DNA from: Yersinia similis
Lineage (GTDB): Bacteria > Pseudomonadota > Gammaproteobacteria > Enterobacterales > Enterobacteriaceae
Length of the DNA: 64,000 bases
Assembly (NCBI RefSeq): GCF_001053095.1
Contig: NZ_CGBP01000001.1
Span: 62,001 to 126,000 of the forward strand
Direction of reading: 5' to 3'
Part shown: positions 52,229 to 62,759 of the stretch, in pieces
Position numbering within the stretch: position 1 is the first letter of the stretch
Layout: each line of letters starts with the position of its first letter
Position numbers and translations under genes: made by a program
The notes under the pieces: generated by a model
The model's input: only the letters and a program-made list of their open reading frames with translations
Told to the model about the DNA's origin: nothing
Database searches by the model: none

Positions 52229-53248
52229 ATGCTGATCGATTTACGCAGTGACACAGTAACGCAACCCTGTGTAGCCATGCGCGCCGCGATGGCGAATGCC
52301 GAAGTCGGTGATGATGTGTATGGCGATGACCCAACCGTCAATGCGCTTGAAGCCAAAGCCGCCAGTTTGTCAGGTAAAGAAGCCGCGCTGTTTCTACCGA
52401 CAGGTACTCAGGCAAATCTGGTGGCGTTATTGACCCATTGTCAGCGTGGTGAAGAGTATATTGTCGGCCAAAAAGCCCATAACTATTTGTATGAAGCAGG
52501 AGGTGCCGCCGTTCTGGGCAGTATCCAACCACAACCTATTGATGCCAATGATGACGGTACATTATCACTGGATAAAGTTCTGGCCGCCATCAAACCCGAT
52601 GATATTCACTTTGCACCCACCCGGCTGTTAAGTCTGGAAAATACTCACAGTGGCAAAGTCTTGTCTCTGCACTATTTACAGCAAGCCTGGGCGTTGACCC
52701 GCGAGAAAAAACTGGCACTGCATATTGATGGCGCACGTATTTTTAATGCTGCGGTGGCGCTGAACGTGCCATTGAGTGACATTAGCCAATATTGCGATAC
52801 CCTGACAATTTGTCTGTCAAAAGGGTTGGGGACGCCTGTTGGGTCCCTGCTCTGTGGCAGCGCAGAATTCATTCATCGCGCCCGGCGTTGGCGAAAAATG
52901 ACCGGTGGTGGTATGCGTCAGGCCGGTATTTTAGCGGCAGCCGGGTTGTATGCGTTACAACACAACGTGGCGAGACTCAAAGATGATCACGATAACGCCC
53001 AGTGGCTGGAGCAGCAATTACGTGACCTGGGTATTGAGATAGCCGCCCCCGGCGCACAAACAAACGTGTTGTACATTAAGCAATCTACCGAGGTCGCCTC
53101 AAAGCTGGGTCCCTGGATGCGTGAACGCGGTGTGCTCATCAGTGCCGGGCCGCTCACCCGCATGATTACTCACCTTAACGTTAACCGAAAAGATCTGGAA
53201 AAAGTTGTCGCGCTGTGGCGTGAATTTATTGCCGAGCAACATTCATGA
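52229..53248 (+). CDS. ltaE: Low-specificity L-threonine aldolase
   Basis: 339 residues from the ATG at 52229 ([13 protein letters not shown]), preceded by GAGAAG; an in-frame start 12 codons upstream is less likely. It is a PLP enzyme with the lysine in [12 protein letters not shown] (about residue 198) and the conserved [17 protein letters not shown] and [10 protein letters not shown] segments. It splits L-allo-threonine and L-threonine to glycine and acetaldehyde. It shares ATGA with ybjT, indicating coupled translation. Confidence 0.97.
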   Translation: MLIDLRSDTVTQPCVAMRAAMANAEVGDDVYGDDPTVNALEAKAASLSGKEAALFLPTGTQANLVALLTHCQRGEEYIVGQKAHNYLYEAGGAAVLGSIQPQPIDANDDGTLSLDKVLAAIKPDDIHFAPTRLLSLENTHSGKVLSLHYLQQAWALTREKKLALHIDGARIFNAAVALNVPLSDISQYCDTLTICLSKGLGTPVGSLLCGSAEFIHRARRWRKMTGGGMRQAGILAAAGLYALQHNVARLKDDHDNAQWLEQQLRDLGIEIAAPGAQTNVLYIKQSTEVASKLGPWMRERGVLISAGPLTRMITHLNVNRKDLEKVVALWREFIAEQHS

Positions 53249-54735
53249 CACCACAACGGATCTTAGTGTTAGGTGCCAGTGGCTATATCGGCCAACATTT
53301 GGTTCCCTTGCTAAGCCAGCAAGGCCATCATGTCACGGCCGCAGGCCGCCGTATCGAGTGGCTAAAAGAGCAGGCGTGGCCAAACGTTAACTGCTGCTTT
53401 GTCGATCTTTATCAGCCCGCAACCCTCAATGCCGCGTTGCAAGATATTGATGTACTGTATTATCTGGTTCATGGCATGGGTGACGGCCAAGATTTGATTG
53501 AGCAGGAACGTATAGCTGCCAGCAATATGAAGAACGCTCTACAGCCATTGGGAACAACGCAAACATCATCCGTTAAACAGATCATTTATCTCGGCGCATT
53601 ACAGCCGGGAGATAACAGTTCTTCGCATCTGATCGCCCGCAAATTAACGGGCGATATCCTTCGTCAAAGCGGTATCCCGGTCACTGAGTTGCGAGCCAGC
53701 ATTATTGTCGGCCCCGGTTCTGCTGCCTTTGAAGTGATGCGCGATATGGTTTATAACCTGCCCATTCTGACACCTCCCCGCTGGGTACGCTCTAAATCGT
53801 CACCCGTCGCACTGGATAATCTCCTGGTTTATCTGACGGAGCTACTCAATCATCCAGCAGAAGAACACCGAATTTGGGATGTCGCCGGGCCAGAATATAT
53901 CAGCTACCAAACGATGTTTGAGCGGTTTATTGCCATCAGCGGCAAACGCCGCTGGCTGATCCCTATTCCACTGCCAACCCGGTTTATTTCGGTCTATTTC
54001 ATTAATATGGTCACCTCGGTGCCAACCCCGATTGCCAGCGCACTGATCGAAGGCCTAAACCATGATTTACCGGCTGATGGCCGCGCCTTACAGGCACTGA
54101 TCCCGCAAAAATTAATCAGTTTTGAGGAGGCGGTTAAAGAGACACTGCGCCGTGAGGATGAGGTCGTAGACTCTGCTGACTGGGGTTATGACCCAGAGGC
54201 CCGCGCACGCTGGCGGCCAGGTTACGGTTTTTATCCTAAACAGGCCGGTTGCCAACTTTCAACAACCGCGTCCAGTGAAGCGTTGTGGCATGTGGTGCAA
54301 CAAATCGGTGGCAAAGAAGGCTATTTCTACGGCAACCCATTGTGGAAAATCCGAGCCAGGATGGACGATATGATCGGCGGTGGTGTGGTGTATGGCCGCC
54401 CTAAACGGGAAACATTGGAGTTGGGTGATCTCATTGATGGCTGGAAAGTCATCACCGTCAAACCATTACGCCAGTTGGCATTGATGTTTGGTATGAAAGC
54501 ACCGGGTTTAGGCCGCCTGACCTTTACGATTAAAGACTTGGGCGGTTGCCGCAGCTTCGATGTCCGCGCGTGGTGGCATCCAGCAGGTTTCAGCGGATTA
54601 CTCTACTGGTTTATTATGATGCCAGCACATCTGTTTATTTTTCGTGGAATGGCGAGACGCATTACTGCGCTGGCAGAACACGATGACCGTGGACGTGATG
54701 CGCCGGCAAAAAATAACTCGGACTCAAAGCAATGA
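53245..54735 (+). CDS. ybjT: SDR family NAD(P)-binding protein with DUF2867, YbjT
   Basis: 496 residues, slightly longer than E. coli YbjT (476). The N-terminal Rossmann fold has [11 protein letters not shown] (9-19) and the [13 protein letters not shown] region. The C-terminal DUF2867 part contains the WRPGYGFYP segment and a hydrophobic stretch near residue 450 ([20 protein letters not shown]) that may associate with membrane. Function is unknown in E. coli. It overlaps the ltaE stop by four bases. Confidence 0.9.
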   Translation: MTPQRILVLGASGYIGQHLVPLLSQQGHHVTAAGRRIEWLKEQAWPNVNCCFVDLYQPATLNAALQDIDVLYYLVHGMGDGQDLIEQERIAASNMKNALQPLGTTQTSSVKQIIYLGALQPGDNSSSHLIARKLTGDILRQSGIPVTELRASIIVGPGSAAFEVMRDMVYNLPILTPPRWVRSKSSPVALDNLLVYLTELLNHPAEEHRIWDVAGPEYISYQTMFERFIAISGKRRWLIPIPLPTRFISVYFINMVTSVPTPIASALIEGLNHDLPADGRALQALIPQKLISFEEAVKETLRREDEVVDSADWGYDPEARARWRPGYGFYPKQAGCQLSTTASSEALWHVVQQIGGKEGYFYGNPLWKIRARMDDMIGGGVVYGRPKRETLELGDLIDGWKVITVKPLRQLALMFGMKAPGLGRLTFTIKDLGGCRSFDVRAWWHPAGFSGLLYWFIMMPAHLFIFRGMARRITALAEHDDRGRDAPAKNNSDSKQ

Positions 54736-54834
54736 TTGCATAGCGCATCATTTCACGGAAGAATGGCATCTTATTTTCGGGGCGAATAGTTTCAGGCGCT
54801 AGCATTTTGATTTTGGGTGGGAATCGGATTCGTT

Positions 54835-55842
54835 ATGAAGGTATTGGTTACCGGCGCAACCAGTGGATTAGGCCGAAATGCGGTTGAATATCTCCGTCGT
54901 CAGGAGATCAGTGTTATCGCCACCGGTCGTAATCAGGCGATGGGCGAGTTATTGACAAAACTGGGTGCTAAATTCATTCATGCTGACCTGACGGATCTGG
55001 TTTCCTCACAGGCAAAAGCCATGCTGGCGGATGTCGATACACTGTGGCATTGCTCAAGCTTTACCTCACCTTGGGGAACAGAGCAGGCTTTTGAGTTGGC
55101 AAACGTACGCGCGACGCGCCGCCTCGGAGAATGGGCAGCGGCTTATGGCGTAGAGAATTTCATTCATATCTCCTCGCCATCCATTTATTTCGATTACCAC
55201 CATCATCGCAATATTCAGGAAGATTTCCGCCCCGTGCGCTTTGCCAATGAATTCGCTCGCAGCAAAGCCGCCGGTGAAGAGGTAATCAAACTGCTGGCGC
55301 TGTCCAATCCACAAACACACTTTACTATTTTACGCCCACAGGGGTTATTCGGCCCGCATGATAAAGTGATGCTGCCCCGCTTGCTACATATGATTAAACA
55401 TTACGGTACCCTGCTGCTGCCCCGTGGCGGTGACGCACTGGTGGATATGACCTATCTGGAAAATGCCGTACATGCGATGTGGCTTGCCACCCAAAGTCAG
55501 AAGACTCTTTCTGGTCGCGCTTATAATATTACCAACCAGCAACCCCGCCCTCTGCGCACTATCGTGCAACAGCTACTGGATGCCTTGGATATGAAATGCC
55601 GAATTCGCTCAGTGCCTTATCCCATGATGGATATCATGGCCAGGGCGATGGAGAGAATGAGCAATAAAGCAGAAAAAGAGCCGGTGTTAACACACTATGC
55701 GGTGGCTAAACTCAATTTTGATCTCACACTCGATACCCTCCGTGCCGAGCAGGAGTTGGGCTATCGCCCAATCATCTCACTGGATGAAGGTATTCTCCGC
55801 ACCGCCCGCTGGCTGAAAGAACACGGTAAGTTTCGCGGCTAA
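54835..55842 (+). CDS. ybjS: NAD-dependent epimerase/dehydratase family protein YbjS
   Basis: 335 residues from the ATG at 54835 ([13 protein letters not shown]), which agrees with E. coli YbjS; an upstream GTG would add six residues. It has an extended SDR fold with the glycine motif GATSGLGR (7-14), [13 protein letters not shown] (modified YxxxK region) and [13 protein letters not shown]. It resembles nucleoside-sugar and steroid epimerases, substrate unknown. It lies about 100 bases downstream of ybjT. Confidence 0.93.
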   Translation: MKVLVTGATSGLGRNAVEYLRRQEISVIATGRNQAMGELLTKLGAKFIHADLTDLVSSQAKAMLADVDTLWHCSSFTSPWGTEQAFELANVRATRRLGEWAAAYGVENFIHISSPSIYFDYHHHRNIQEDFRPVRFANEFARSKAAGEEVIKLLALSNPQTHFTILRPQGLFGPHDKVMLPRLLHMIKHYGTLLLPRGGDALVDMTYLENAVHAMWLATQSQKTLSGRAYNITNQQPRPLRTIVQQLLDALDMKCRIRSVPYPMMDIMARAMERMSNKAEKEPVLTHYAVAKLNFDLTLDTLRAEQELGYRPIISLDEGILRTARWLKEHGKFRG

Positions 55843-55845
55843 TGG

Positions 55846-55904
55846 GGTATTAGGTTATCTTGTAACTAGTCGGTTATCTTATAACTCGTCAGTTATCTGC
55901 CAGC
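55846..55904. repeat. Short tandem repeat upstream of ybjP
   Basis: About three copies of a roughly 19-20-bp unit (GGTTATCTTGTAACTAGTC, GGTTATCTTATAACTCGTC, then AGTTATCTGCC) occur in the 96-base gap between ybjS and ybjP, close to the ybjP promoter position. Confidence 0.7.
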
Positions 55905-55938
55905 CGCCATAACAGATTACTTTACCTAAGGTCATCAT

Positions 55939-56514
55939 ATGAAAAAGAAAAATATTGCCCTCATCCTCCCTCTCGCTCTTTTACTTAGTGCCTGTGCCAG
56001 TAACGTTAATCCTGTTTTTGAGGCCACCAGCAGCCGCAGTAGTCCCTGTATTGAGGGAGGGCCAGACACGGTAGCGCAAAAATTTTATGACTTGCGTATC
56101 CAGCAGATAGGCGGCCAACAGGGCCTACCTGATGATAATCTGTCCGCACAATTTCGCCCTTATTTAAGCCAGTCGCTGTATAACGATATTCAAGCCGCCA
56201 GAAAACAAGCCAGTAACCGCACACCGGCTCAAGCGAATAAAACCCAAATGATCAGCGGTGACATTTTCACCAGCTTACGTGAAGGCAGTACCTCCGCCAG
56301 TGTTGCCAGCGCATCGACAATCCCCAATACTGATGCCAGGAATATCCCGCTACGCGTTAATCTGAGCCACCAAATGGCTGATGGCAAGGCGGTGATGTGG
56401 CAAGATGAAGTGCTGATGATCCGTGAAGGAACATGCTGGGTCGTTGATGATATCCGTTTTATGGGCGTTAGCGCACCCGCCAGCAGCCTGCGCCAATTGT
56501 TGGGTAATCACTAA
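55939..56514 (+). CDS. ybjP: Lipoprotein YbjP
   Basis: 191 residues with a lipoprotein signal peptide and lipobox LLSAC (acylated Cys19). The remainder is soluble and includes EGGPDTVAQKFYD, ASTIPNTDARNIPLRV and QDEVLMIREGTCWVVDD, which match E. coli YbjP (171 residues), with a short insertion. Residue 20-21 is Ala-Ser, which favours outer-membrane sorting. Function is unknown. E. coli has ybjQ and amiD between ybjS and ybjP; they are absent here. Confidence 0.9.
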   Translation: MKKKNIALILPLALLLSACASNVNPVFEATSSRSSPCIEGGPDTVAQKFYDLRIQQIGGQQGLPDDNLSAQFRPYLSQSLYNDIQAARKQASNRTPAQANKTQMISGDIFTSLREGSTSASVASASTIPNTDARNIPLRVNLSHQMADGKAVMWQDEVLMIREGTCWVVDDIRFMGVSAPASSLRQLLGNH

Positions 56515-56683
56515 CCTAACGGCTCGCCACGGGGAATGGCTCACGGCACGTCATCCACTATCACCTCTTCCCACAGACAACCGTAGTGGTCAACATACTG
56601 GCCTCTTTGATAGGAAGAGATGATACCAAGACCATTCCCTATCAACCCCACGAGCCGTCATTGTCAACAAGGAGGAAATCACT

Positions 56684-57244
56684 ATGCAACCCACTCATAC
56701 GCTAACAAGGTTAACTGTTATCGGTAAATTAATTATCGCCAGTAGCTTTTTTCTTTCCCTGGCCGTACAGGCACAGCAATGCGGCCAGACGGCTCCGCTC
56801 ATTAATGAGCGATTAAGCTATATGAAAGATGTCGCGGGATATAAAGCTGAAAATCATTTACCTATAGAAGACCGCATTCAAGAAGAGAAAGTGATCAATA
56901 GCGCCATGGCGCAAGCGGAATCACTGGGCTTAAACGGTGAATCAATCAAACCGCTTATGGTGGCACAAATCAATGCCGCAAAAGCTATCCAGTACCGTTA
57001 CCGCGCGGACTGGTTATCACAGCCAGAACCGGGTTGGCAACCCAAACCGCTAGATAACGTACGCGCTAATATTGGTGAGTTAAGTACGAAGATCCTCAAG
57101 CAGATAGCGGAAGAACTGAAAACCTGTAAACCCGCCGAAATGGGTGATAAGGCGCACTTTATCAACACGATTCGCCAACATAATCTCACCAGTGCTGATG
57201 TTGAGGCCATATTCTCAACCTTCAATCAGGTAAAATTAAAATAA
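56684..57244 (+). CDS. aroQ: Periplasmic chorismate mutase (AroQ gamma class)
   Basis: 186 residues with an excellent ribosome site (AAGGAGG) and a signal peptide (cleavage likely after Ala30, VQA). The mature part is an all-helical AroQ domain with NERLSYMKDVAGYKAEN (Arg/Lys site residues), DRIQEEKVI and a second half longer than in cytoplasmic AroQ, typical of the exported gamma class. C33 and C148 could form a disulfide in the periplasm. It converts chorismate to prephenate. A secreted Y. pestis enzyme of this kind is known; its purpose outside the cytoplasm is not. It lies between ybjP and artP, a place with no such gene in E. coli. Confidence 0.9.
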   Translation: MQPTHTLTRLTVIGKLIIASSFFLSLAVQAQQCGQTAPLINERLSYMKDVAGYKAENHLPIEDRIQEEKVINSAMAQAESLGLNGESIKPLMVAQINAAKAIQYRYRADWLSQPEPGWQPKPLDNVRANIGELSTKILKQIAEELKTCKPAEMGDKAHFINTIRQHNLTSADVEAIFSTFNQVKLK

Positions 57245-57538
57245 CGGGCCAGTCCTCCCGGCCACACATCTTTCGTACCGGGTTCCTTCCCGTGGCCCGG
57301 TACTTATTGATTTACAAACTCATTTTTCTGTCTGTTTTTTAATCGGCACTGCTGATGTTGCTGCTCTGGCAGGTTTATTCATCACGCGACAAATTCCCCC
57401 CGAGCGCAATCAAATACAGATGTTATGCTGTTTTTAACCGTTTATTCTGGCTATTCATAAATTTTAACGCACAAAGATTGCATAAGTATGCCGTGGAAGT
57501 TACCATTCCCCGCATCATTGGCTATTCAGATTTGGCGC
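57245..57538. other. artPIQM upstream region
   Basis: 294 bases. A perfect 8-bp inverted repeat GTACCGGG (57275-57282) / CCCGGTAC (57296-57303) probably ends the aroQ transcript. The artP promoter lies in the AT-rich right half. Only a half-match to an ArgR box (TATGAAT on the minus strand near 57455) was seen. Confidence 0.5.
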
Positions 57539-58267
57539 ATGAGTATTCAACTTAACGGAATTAACTGTTACTACGGCGCACATCAAGCGTTGTTCGACAT
57601 TACATTAGATTGTCCAGCAGGCGAGACCCTGGTGTTACTAGGCCCTAGTGGTGCGGGTAAAAGCTCGTTGCTGCGCGTACTTAACCTGCTGGAGATGCCA
57701 CGCTCAGGTACCTTGCAGATCGCCGGTAATCACTTTGATTTTTCCCGCGTTCCGGGTGAAAAGGCTATTCGCGAGTTGCGTACTAACGTGGGCATGGTCT
57801 TTCAGCAATATAATCTTTGGCCGCATCTTTCCGTGGTACAAAATCTGATTGAAGCCCCTTGCCGCGTGCTAGGTTTGCCAAAAGAAGAAGCCATGGCCCG
57901 TGCGCAGAAATTATTGTCACGCCTGCGTTTAACTGATTTTGCTGACCGCTTTCCTCTGCATCTTTCGGGGGGTCAACAACAGCGTGTGGCTATCGCCCGC
58001 GCGTTGATGATGGAACCGCAAGTGTTGCTGTTTGACGAGCCGACCGCCGCGCTCGATCCAGAGATTACCGCACAAATCGTCAGTATCATCCGTGAATTAG
58101 CCGGAACCGGTATTACTCAGGTGATTGTAACCCATGAGGTTGAAGTGGCTCGCAAGACGGCCAGTCGTGTGGTTTACATGGAAAACGGTCATGTTGTGGA
58201 ACAGGGCGATGCCAGCCACTTTACCCAACCAACAACCGAAGCTTTTGCCAGCTATCTGTCACATTGA
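57539..58267 (+). CDS. artP: Arginine ABC transporter ATP-binding protein ArtP
   Basis: 242 residues from the ATG at 57539 ([13 protein letters not shown]), the E. coli length; a start 17 codons upstream is less likely although the true start has a weak ribosome site. Walker [10 protein letters not shown] lies at 35-43, signature LSGGQQQR, Walker [14 protein letters not shown]-loop VTHEVE. It powers arginine import through ArtQM with binding protein ArtI. It is the first gene of the operon. Confidence 0.97.
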   Translation: MSIQLNGINCYYGAHQALFDITLDCPAGETLVLLGPSGAGKSSLLRVLNLLEMPRSGTLQIAGNHFDFSRVPGEKAIRELRTNVGMVFQQYNLWPHLSVVQNLIEAPCRVLGLPKEEAMARAQKLLSRLRLTDFADRFPLHLSGGQQQRVAIARALMMEPQVLLFDEPTAALDPEITAQIVSIIRELAGTGITQVIVTHEVEVARKTASRVVYMENGHVVEQGDASHFTQPTTEAFASYLSH

Positions 58268-58287
58268 TATCTATTTGGGAATTTGCG

Positions 58288-59019
58288 ATGAAAAAATTAA
58301 TAATAGCGACCGTCCTCGCCAGTATCAGTTTGTCAGCCTCTGCCGCTGAAACCATTCGTTTCGCTGCGGAAGCCACTTACCCACCGTTCGAATTTATTGA
58401 TGCCAATAATAAAATGCAGGGTTTCGATATCGATCTGGCTAATGCACTGTGTAAAGAGATGCAAGCCGATTGCACCTTTACCAATCAGGCCTTTGATAGC
58501 TTGATCCCAAGCCTGAAATTCAAACGTTTTGATGCCGTTATTTCGGGCATGGACATCACCCCAGAACGCCAGAAACAAGTGGCATTCACGCAGCCTTACT
58601 ACGATAACTCAGCGCTGTTTATCGCCCAGAAAGATAAAGTGGCAGATTTAGCCGCACTGAAAGGCAAACGTGTCGGTATGCAGAACGGCTCTACCCACCA
58701 AAAATACTTGATGGAAAAACACCCTGAAATCACGGCTGTACCTTATGACAGCTACCAGAATGCCGTCCTTGACCTGAAAAATGGCCGTTTGGATGCCGTA
58801 TTTGGTGATACCGCAGTGGTGAATGAGTGGCTGAAACAGAATGACCAATTAGCGGCTATTGGTGACAAAGTGACTGACGCTGACTTTTTCGGTACCGGTT
58901 TAGGTATCGCGGTACGCCAGAGCAACACCGAATTACAGGGTAAGTTAGATGCTGCGCTAACGAAAGTTAAAGCCGATGGCACCTATCAAACTATCTATAA
59001 AAAATGGTTCCAGCAGTAA
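58288..59019 (+). CDS. artI: Arginine ABC transporter periplasmic binding protein (ArtI/ArtJ type)
   Basis: 243 residues from the ATG at 58288 with a signal peptide cleaved after SASA (about residue 19, MKKLIIATVLASISLSASA). It has the bacterial extracellular solute-binding family 3 fold with ATYPPFEF, GFDIDLANALCKEMQ and SGMDITPERQKQV. It captures arginine in the periplasm. It resembles both ArtI and ArtJ of E. coli and occupies the artI position; no separate artJ follows artM here, so one protein may serve both roles. Confidence 0.93.
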   Translation: MKKLIIATVLASISLSASAAETIRFAAEATYPPFEFIDANNKMQGFDIDLANALCKEMQADCTFTNQAFDSLIPSLKFKRFDAVISGMDITPERQKQVAFTQPYYDNSALFIAQKDKVADLAALKGKRVGMQNGSTHQKYLMEKHPEITAVPYDSYQNAVLDLKNGRLDAVFGDTAVVNEWLKQNDQLAAIGDKVTDADFFGTGLGIAVRQSNTELQGKLDAALTKVKADGTYQTIYKKWFQQ

Positions 59020-59030
59020 TCTAAACACCC

Positions 59031-59747
59031 ATGAATGAATTTCAACCTTTAGCAAGTGCCGCCGGTATGACCGTCGGCCTTGCCGTTTGTGCACTGGCAC
59101 TCGGTTTGGTTCTGGCGATGCTGTTTGCCGTCGGTGAATCATCACGTTTGAAAGTGGTTAGTTACCTGACTATCGGTTGGGTGACTCTTTTACGCGGATT
59201 ACCCGAGATTCTGGTGGTCCTGTTTATCTATTTCGGCTCTTCTCAGCTTTTGATGATGTTGTCGGACGGTTTCACGCTGAATCTCTATCTGTTTGAGCTG
59301 CCCATTAAGCTTAATCTGGATAATTTCGAGGTTAGCCCATTCTTGTGCGGTGTGATCGCACTGGCCCTGCTCTATTCCGCTTATGCATCGCAGACATTGC
59401 GCGGCGCACTAAAAGCGGTGCCTATCGGGCAGTGGGAATCCGGCCAGGCACTCGGTTTAAGCCAGACGGCGATTTTCTTCCGTTTGATTATGCCGCAAAT
59501 GTGGCGACATGCCTTGCCAGGTTTGGGTAATCAATGGTTGGTATTACTCAAAGATACCGCGCTGGTGTCGCTTATCAGTGTCAATGACCTGATGCTGCAA
59601 ACCAAAAGTATTGCCACCCGGACGCAGGAACCCTTCACCTGGTATGTGATTGCCGCAGCAATCTACCTGGTCGTGACCCTACTGAGCCAGTATGTCCTCA
59701 AATGGATTGAACTCCGTACCACCCGTTTTGAGCGGAGCGCATCCTGA
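59031..59747 (+). CDS. artQ: Arginine ABC transporter permease ArtQ
   Basis: 238 residues with five or more membrane helices and the permease EAA-type loop near [17 protein letters not shown], of the polar amino-acid (HisMQ) family. It pairs with ArtM to form the membrane channel. It shares its stop region with the artM ATG (one-base overlap), indicating translational coupling. Confidence 0.96.
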   Translation: MNEFQPLASAAGMTVGLAVCALALGLVLAMLFAVGESSRLKVVSYLTIGWVTLLRGLPEILVVLFIYFGSSQLLMMLSDGFTLNLYLFELPIKLNLDNFEVSPFLCGVIALALLYSAYASQTLRGALKAVPIGQWESGQALGLSQTAIFFRLIMPQMWRHALPGLGNQWLVLLKDTALVSLISVNDLMLQTKSIATRTQEPFTWYVIAAAIYLVVTLLSQYVLKWIELRTTRFERSAS

Positions 59748-60415
59748 TGTTGGAATATATACCCGAGATACTGAAAGGGCTGCATACCAGCCTGACCTTG
59801 ACCATCGTCTCTTTACTGGTGGCGTTGGTGCTGTCAGTGGTGTTTACCATCGTTCTGACGCTGAAAACCCCCATTGCTACCCCACTGGTCAAAATTTATA
59901 TCACCCTGTTCACCGGTACCCCGCTGTTGGTACAGATCTTTTTGATCTATTACGGTCCAGGGCAATTCCCGGCAATCCGCGAATATCCGTGGTTGTGGAG
60001 TCTGCTGTCACAGCCATGGCTGTGCGCAATGATTGCTCTGGCATTGAACAGTGCAGCGTATACTACCCAACTGTTCTACGGTGCAGTACGGGCTATTCCC
60101 TCCGGCCAATGGCAATCCTGCGAAGCACTGGGGATGTCAAAACGTCAATCGTTACGTATTCTGCTGCCTTTTGCCTTTAAGCGGGCACTATCATCCTATT
60201 CCAACGAAGTGGTATTGGTCTTCAAAGGGACCTCGCTGGCATACACTATCACCTTGATGGAGGTGATGGGATATAGCCAACTGATGTATGGCCGAACCTA
60301 TGACGTAATGGTGTTTGGTGCCGCCGGGGTTGTTTACCTGTGCGTGAATGGCTTGCTGACGTTGCTGATGCGGTTAGTGGAGCGCAAAGCACTGGCCTTT
60401 GAGCGACGTAATTAA
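59747..60415 (+). CDS. artM: Arginine ABC transporter permease ArtM
   Basis: 222 residues, E. coli ArtM length. It has membrane helices and an EAA loop near SCEALGMSKRQSLRILLPFA, of the HisMQ family. It forms the heterodimeric permease with ArtQ. It is the last gene of the operon and is followed by a strong terminator. Confidence 0.96.
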   Translation: MLEYIPEILKGLHTSLTLTIVSLLVALVLSVVFTIVLTLKTPIATPLVKIYITLFTGTPLLVQIFLIYYGPGQFPAIREYPWLWSLLSQPWLCAMIALALNSAAYTTQLFYGAVRAIPSGQWQSCEALGMSKRQSLRILLPFAFKRALSSYSNEVVLVFKGTSLAYTITLMEVMGYSQLMYGRTYDVMVFGAAGVVYLCVNGLLTLLMRLVERKALAFERRN

Positions 60416-60441
60416 GCGGCCCTGCCCCTTATGCGACAACG

Positions 60442-60479
60442 CCGGATCATCAACCAGAAATTGCGTGATGATCCGGTTT
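60442..60479 (+). terminator. Terminator after artM
   Basis: CCGGATCATCA (60442-60452) and TGATGATCCGG (60466-60476) form a perfect 11-bp stem followed by TTT. Confidence 0.85.
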
Positions 60480-60507
60480 CCTTAACGCCCCTCCCCCGCG
60501 ATTTACC

Positions 60508-60565
<58 letters not shown>

Positions 60566-60588
60566 ACGGTCAGTTTGCCTTGTGAATA

Positions 60589-61434
60589 TCAGGCCACCTT
60601 CTTTTTACTGCGTAACCCCAGTTGAATGCACGATACCACCACCAGCCCGCCGCCAATCAATGACAACATCAATGGCACCTCATCCCAAAATAGCCAGCCC
60701 CAGGTAATATTGAAGACAATGCCGATATAGCGCACCACAGACACCACGATCAGGTTATCCGAAGAGAATGCCTGCGTTAAAACCACCTGGCCTAGCAATG
60801 AGACAAGAGCAATAGCGATGAGTATGCCGAACTGATACCCGCTCGGCCAAACAACGTTATGCCACATCAGCGGGATAGAGATCAGCGTTGCGATAAACAA
60901 AAAATAGAAGACGATTTCATAATTATGATGGCGTTTAGTGAGCTTATTCACCGACAAATAAGCAATAGCCGCAAATACCGCACTCATCACCCCCACCAGA
61001 GACGCCAACGTATAGGTGGAAAAATTCCACGGGCGAATCAAGATAATCGCGCCAATAATCACCATCACCAACCAGAAAGCCATGGTGGCATTCACCCGTT
61101 CGCGCAACACCAGCAATGACAGCACAATCGAGAAAAACGGTGACATATAGGCCAACATGCTGGCATCTGCCAATGTCAGGTGCGCAATACTGTAAAAATA
61201 ACAAATCAGATACAGCGCCCCCATCGTACCTCGTAGTACTAACAATGGGCGATCTTCACGGCTGAACGCTATCCCCCTCTGATACATCAGTAACCCAATC
61301 AACAAGCAACCAATGCTACTGCGGAAGAACACGATCTCACCGGTAGGAATTTCATCAGCGATGGTTTTGACTAACACATTCATCAGGCTGAAAATCAGGG
61401 AGGCAAGAATGGCCAACAACGCGCCTTGGTTCAT
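60589..61434 (-). CDS. EamA/DMT-family exporter of the metallophore operon (CntI-like)
   Basis: 281 residues from the ATG at 61434 (MNQGALLAILASLIF), which overlaps the upstream stop as ATGA and has GGAG at the right distance; a start five codons earlier lacks a ribosome site. It has ten membrane helices and two EamA domains. As in staphylopine-type clusters, an EamA exporter next to the opine dehydrogenase is expected to export the newly made metallophore. It is the last gene of the visible operon. Substrate assignment is inferred from context only. Confidence 0.8.
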   Translation of the reverse strand: MNQGALLAILASLIFSLMNVLVKTIADEIPTGEIVFFRSSIGCLLIGLLMYQRGIAFSREDRPLLVLRGTMGALYLICYFYSIAHLTLADASMLAYMSPFFSIVLSLLVLRERVNATMAFWLVMVIIGAIILIRPWNFSTYTLASLVGVMSAVFAAIAYLSVNKLTKRHHNYEIVFYFLFIATLISIPLMWHNVVWPSGYQFGILIAIALVSLLGQVVLTQAFSSDNLIVVSVVRYIGIVFNITWGWLFWDEVPLMLSLIGGGLVVVSCIQLGLRSKKKVA

Positions 61435-62759
61435 GTCTGGCTCCGCCATTGTTGTTCGATGATGGCCGCCTGCCTGTCACAATCGTTCACCCATAGAGAG
61501 GGATGGCAATGTTCCTCACCGACCCGGTCAATAAACACATTGAGCGCCTGTTGGAATCGCTGTAGCAGCCGCTGTGCTGTGGGCATCACCACATCCAGAG
61601 CGCTCGCCAGTAATAACAGCGTTCGCAACTTGCGAACATCCTCCAGCGGTACTCGCGGTAAATGCCACAGAGCATTCGCATCTTGATATACCGTGGCCAC
61701 TTTAACCGCCGAAAAGTCATAAAATCGGCCTTGTTCATCCGGTGTAGAGTATGGATCCACTAACAGGGCGGTGTAGCGAACAAACAGCGCGTATTGCTGT
61801 TCAATAGGGGAAAGTTGCGGAAATTCGTCAATCCAGCGCCGACTGACCATGGTGGCAGGTACCGGATAGTTGTCGTCATTGAGAAAACGCAGTAAGTTGA
61901 TTTCTTCCACCCCTAGCCGGTTGAGGAGTCTTTTATAGTCATCGGCCAGACCGGCTAAATCCGCAATCACCGCCGGGCAGACCGGTCCTTCTGGCTGGGT
62001 TTTATACAGATATTGGCTACGTTGATCCGGATAAAACAGCGCCTGTAACGTGGTATCCGCCAGCGCCAAAGGGGGATGGACATAATTGGTGATGCTAAAA
62101 CGCTCAGCAGCCAACAAGTTAGAACAAGGTAAGGTGTCAATGTGATGGCGGGCTAATACCGCCGTTAACCAGCTAATCTCTACCGATCCCGCGTTACCCC
62201 ACTGATTGGCCAGATATATCCGCTGCTTAAACGCTTTGGTATACGCCCGATAAGGCTGTATAGCGCTAATATTTTGGATATCAGCGCTAATATATTTAGT
62301 ATCAGCATAATAACTGGACAGGCTGATGACCTCGACATCGCACTTCCCCGCTACGTTTAACAGATTCTGCACCATCAGGCCGGACCCTATTGAAGAGGAT
62401 AGCAAAATCACCGATTTTAAGTGTGGCAACTCTGCCCATGGTATCTGTTGTAGGACGGTATAATAGTGGTCGGCGGGCACTGCCAAAATCAAGCGCTGCC
62501 AATCACCAACCACCTCCGCCAATTGATCGATATAGCAATCAATCGTGACGCGGTTCTCTTTCTGGGTTGCTTGTGCCTTGCCGGTACCCTGTAGATAAAG
62601 GGTTGGTGTAAGTGCCAGATACTGCTTTAATCGCTCGCCCTTGGTACTGGGCCGATTATATAGCCCCAGCCGAGCATCGCCTGTAGCTTTGATATCCACC
62701 GAAAGTTGGATAGCCGCAGGCCCGGCCCCCAGAATTAAGGTCGGCAGGGTGTTATTCAT
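61431..62759 (-). CDS. Opine metallophore dehydrogenase (staphylopine/yersinopine type, CntM-like)
   Basis: 442 residues from the ATG at 62759 (MNNTLPTLILGAGPAA), preceded by GGAACC; a start ten codons upstream is less likely. The N-terminal Rossmann NADPH-binding motif is LGAGPAA (10-16). The Gly/Asn-rich central part and the C-terminal DUF2338-type domain (SRRWIDEFPQLSPIEQQY, FYDFSAVKV) fit staphylopine dehydrogenases. It would reduce the imine formed between the nicotianamine-like intermediate and pyruvate or a similar keto acid to complete the opine. A Y. pestis homologue has been characterised as yersinopine dehydrogenase. It overlaps the synthase gene by eight bases and the exporter gene by four. 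Confidence 0.9.
   Translation of the reverse strand: MNNTLPTLILGAGPAAIQLSVDIKATGDARLGLYNRPSTKGERLKQYLALTPTLYLQGTGKAQATQKENRVTIDCYIDQLAEVVGDWQRLILAVPADHYYTVLQQIPWAELPHLKSVILLSSSIGSGLMVQNLLNVAGKCDVEVISLSSYYADTKYISADIQNISAIQPYRAYTKAFKQRIYLANQWGNAGSVEISWLTAVLARHHIDTLPCSNLLAAERFSITNYVHPPLALADTTLQALFYPDQRSQYLYKTQPEGPVCPAVIADLAGLADDYKRLLNRLGVEEINLLRFLNDDNYPVPATMVSRRWIDEFPQLSPIEQQYALFVRYTALLVDPYSTPDEQGRFYDFSAVKVATVYQDANALWHLPRVPLEDVRKLRTLLLLASALDVVMPTAQRLLQRFQQALNVFIDRVGEEHCHPSLWVNDCDRQAAIIEQQWRSQT

Noticed and set aside
57440-57470. ArgR box upstream of artP
   Set aside because: Only one half-site fits; the second half differs at most positions.
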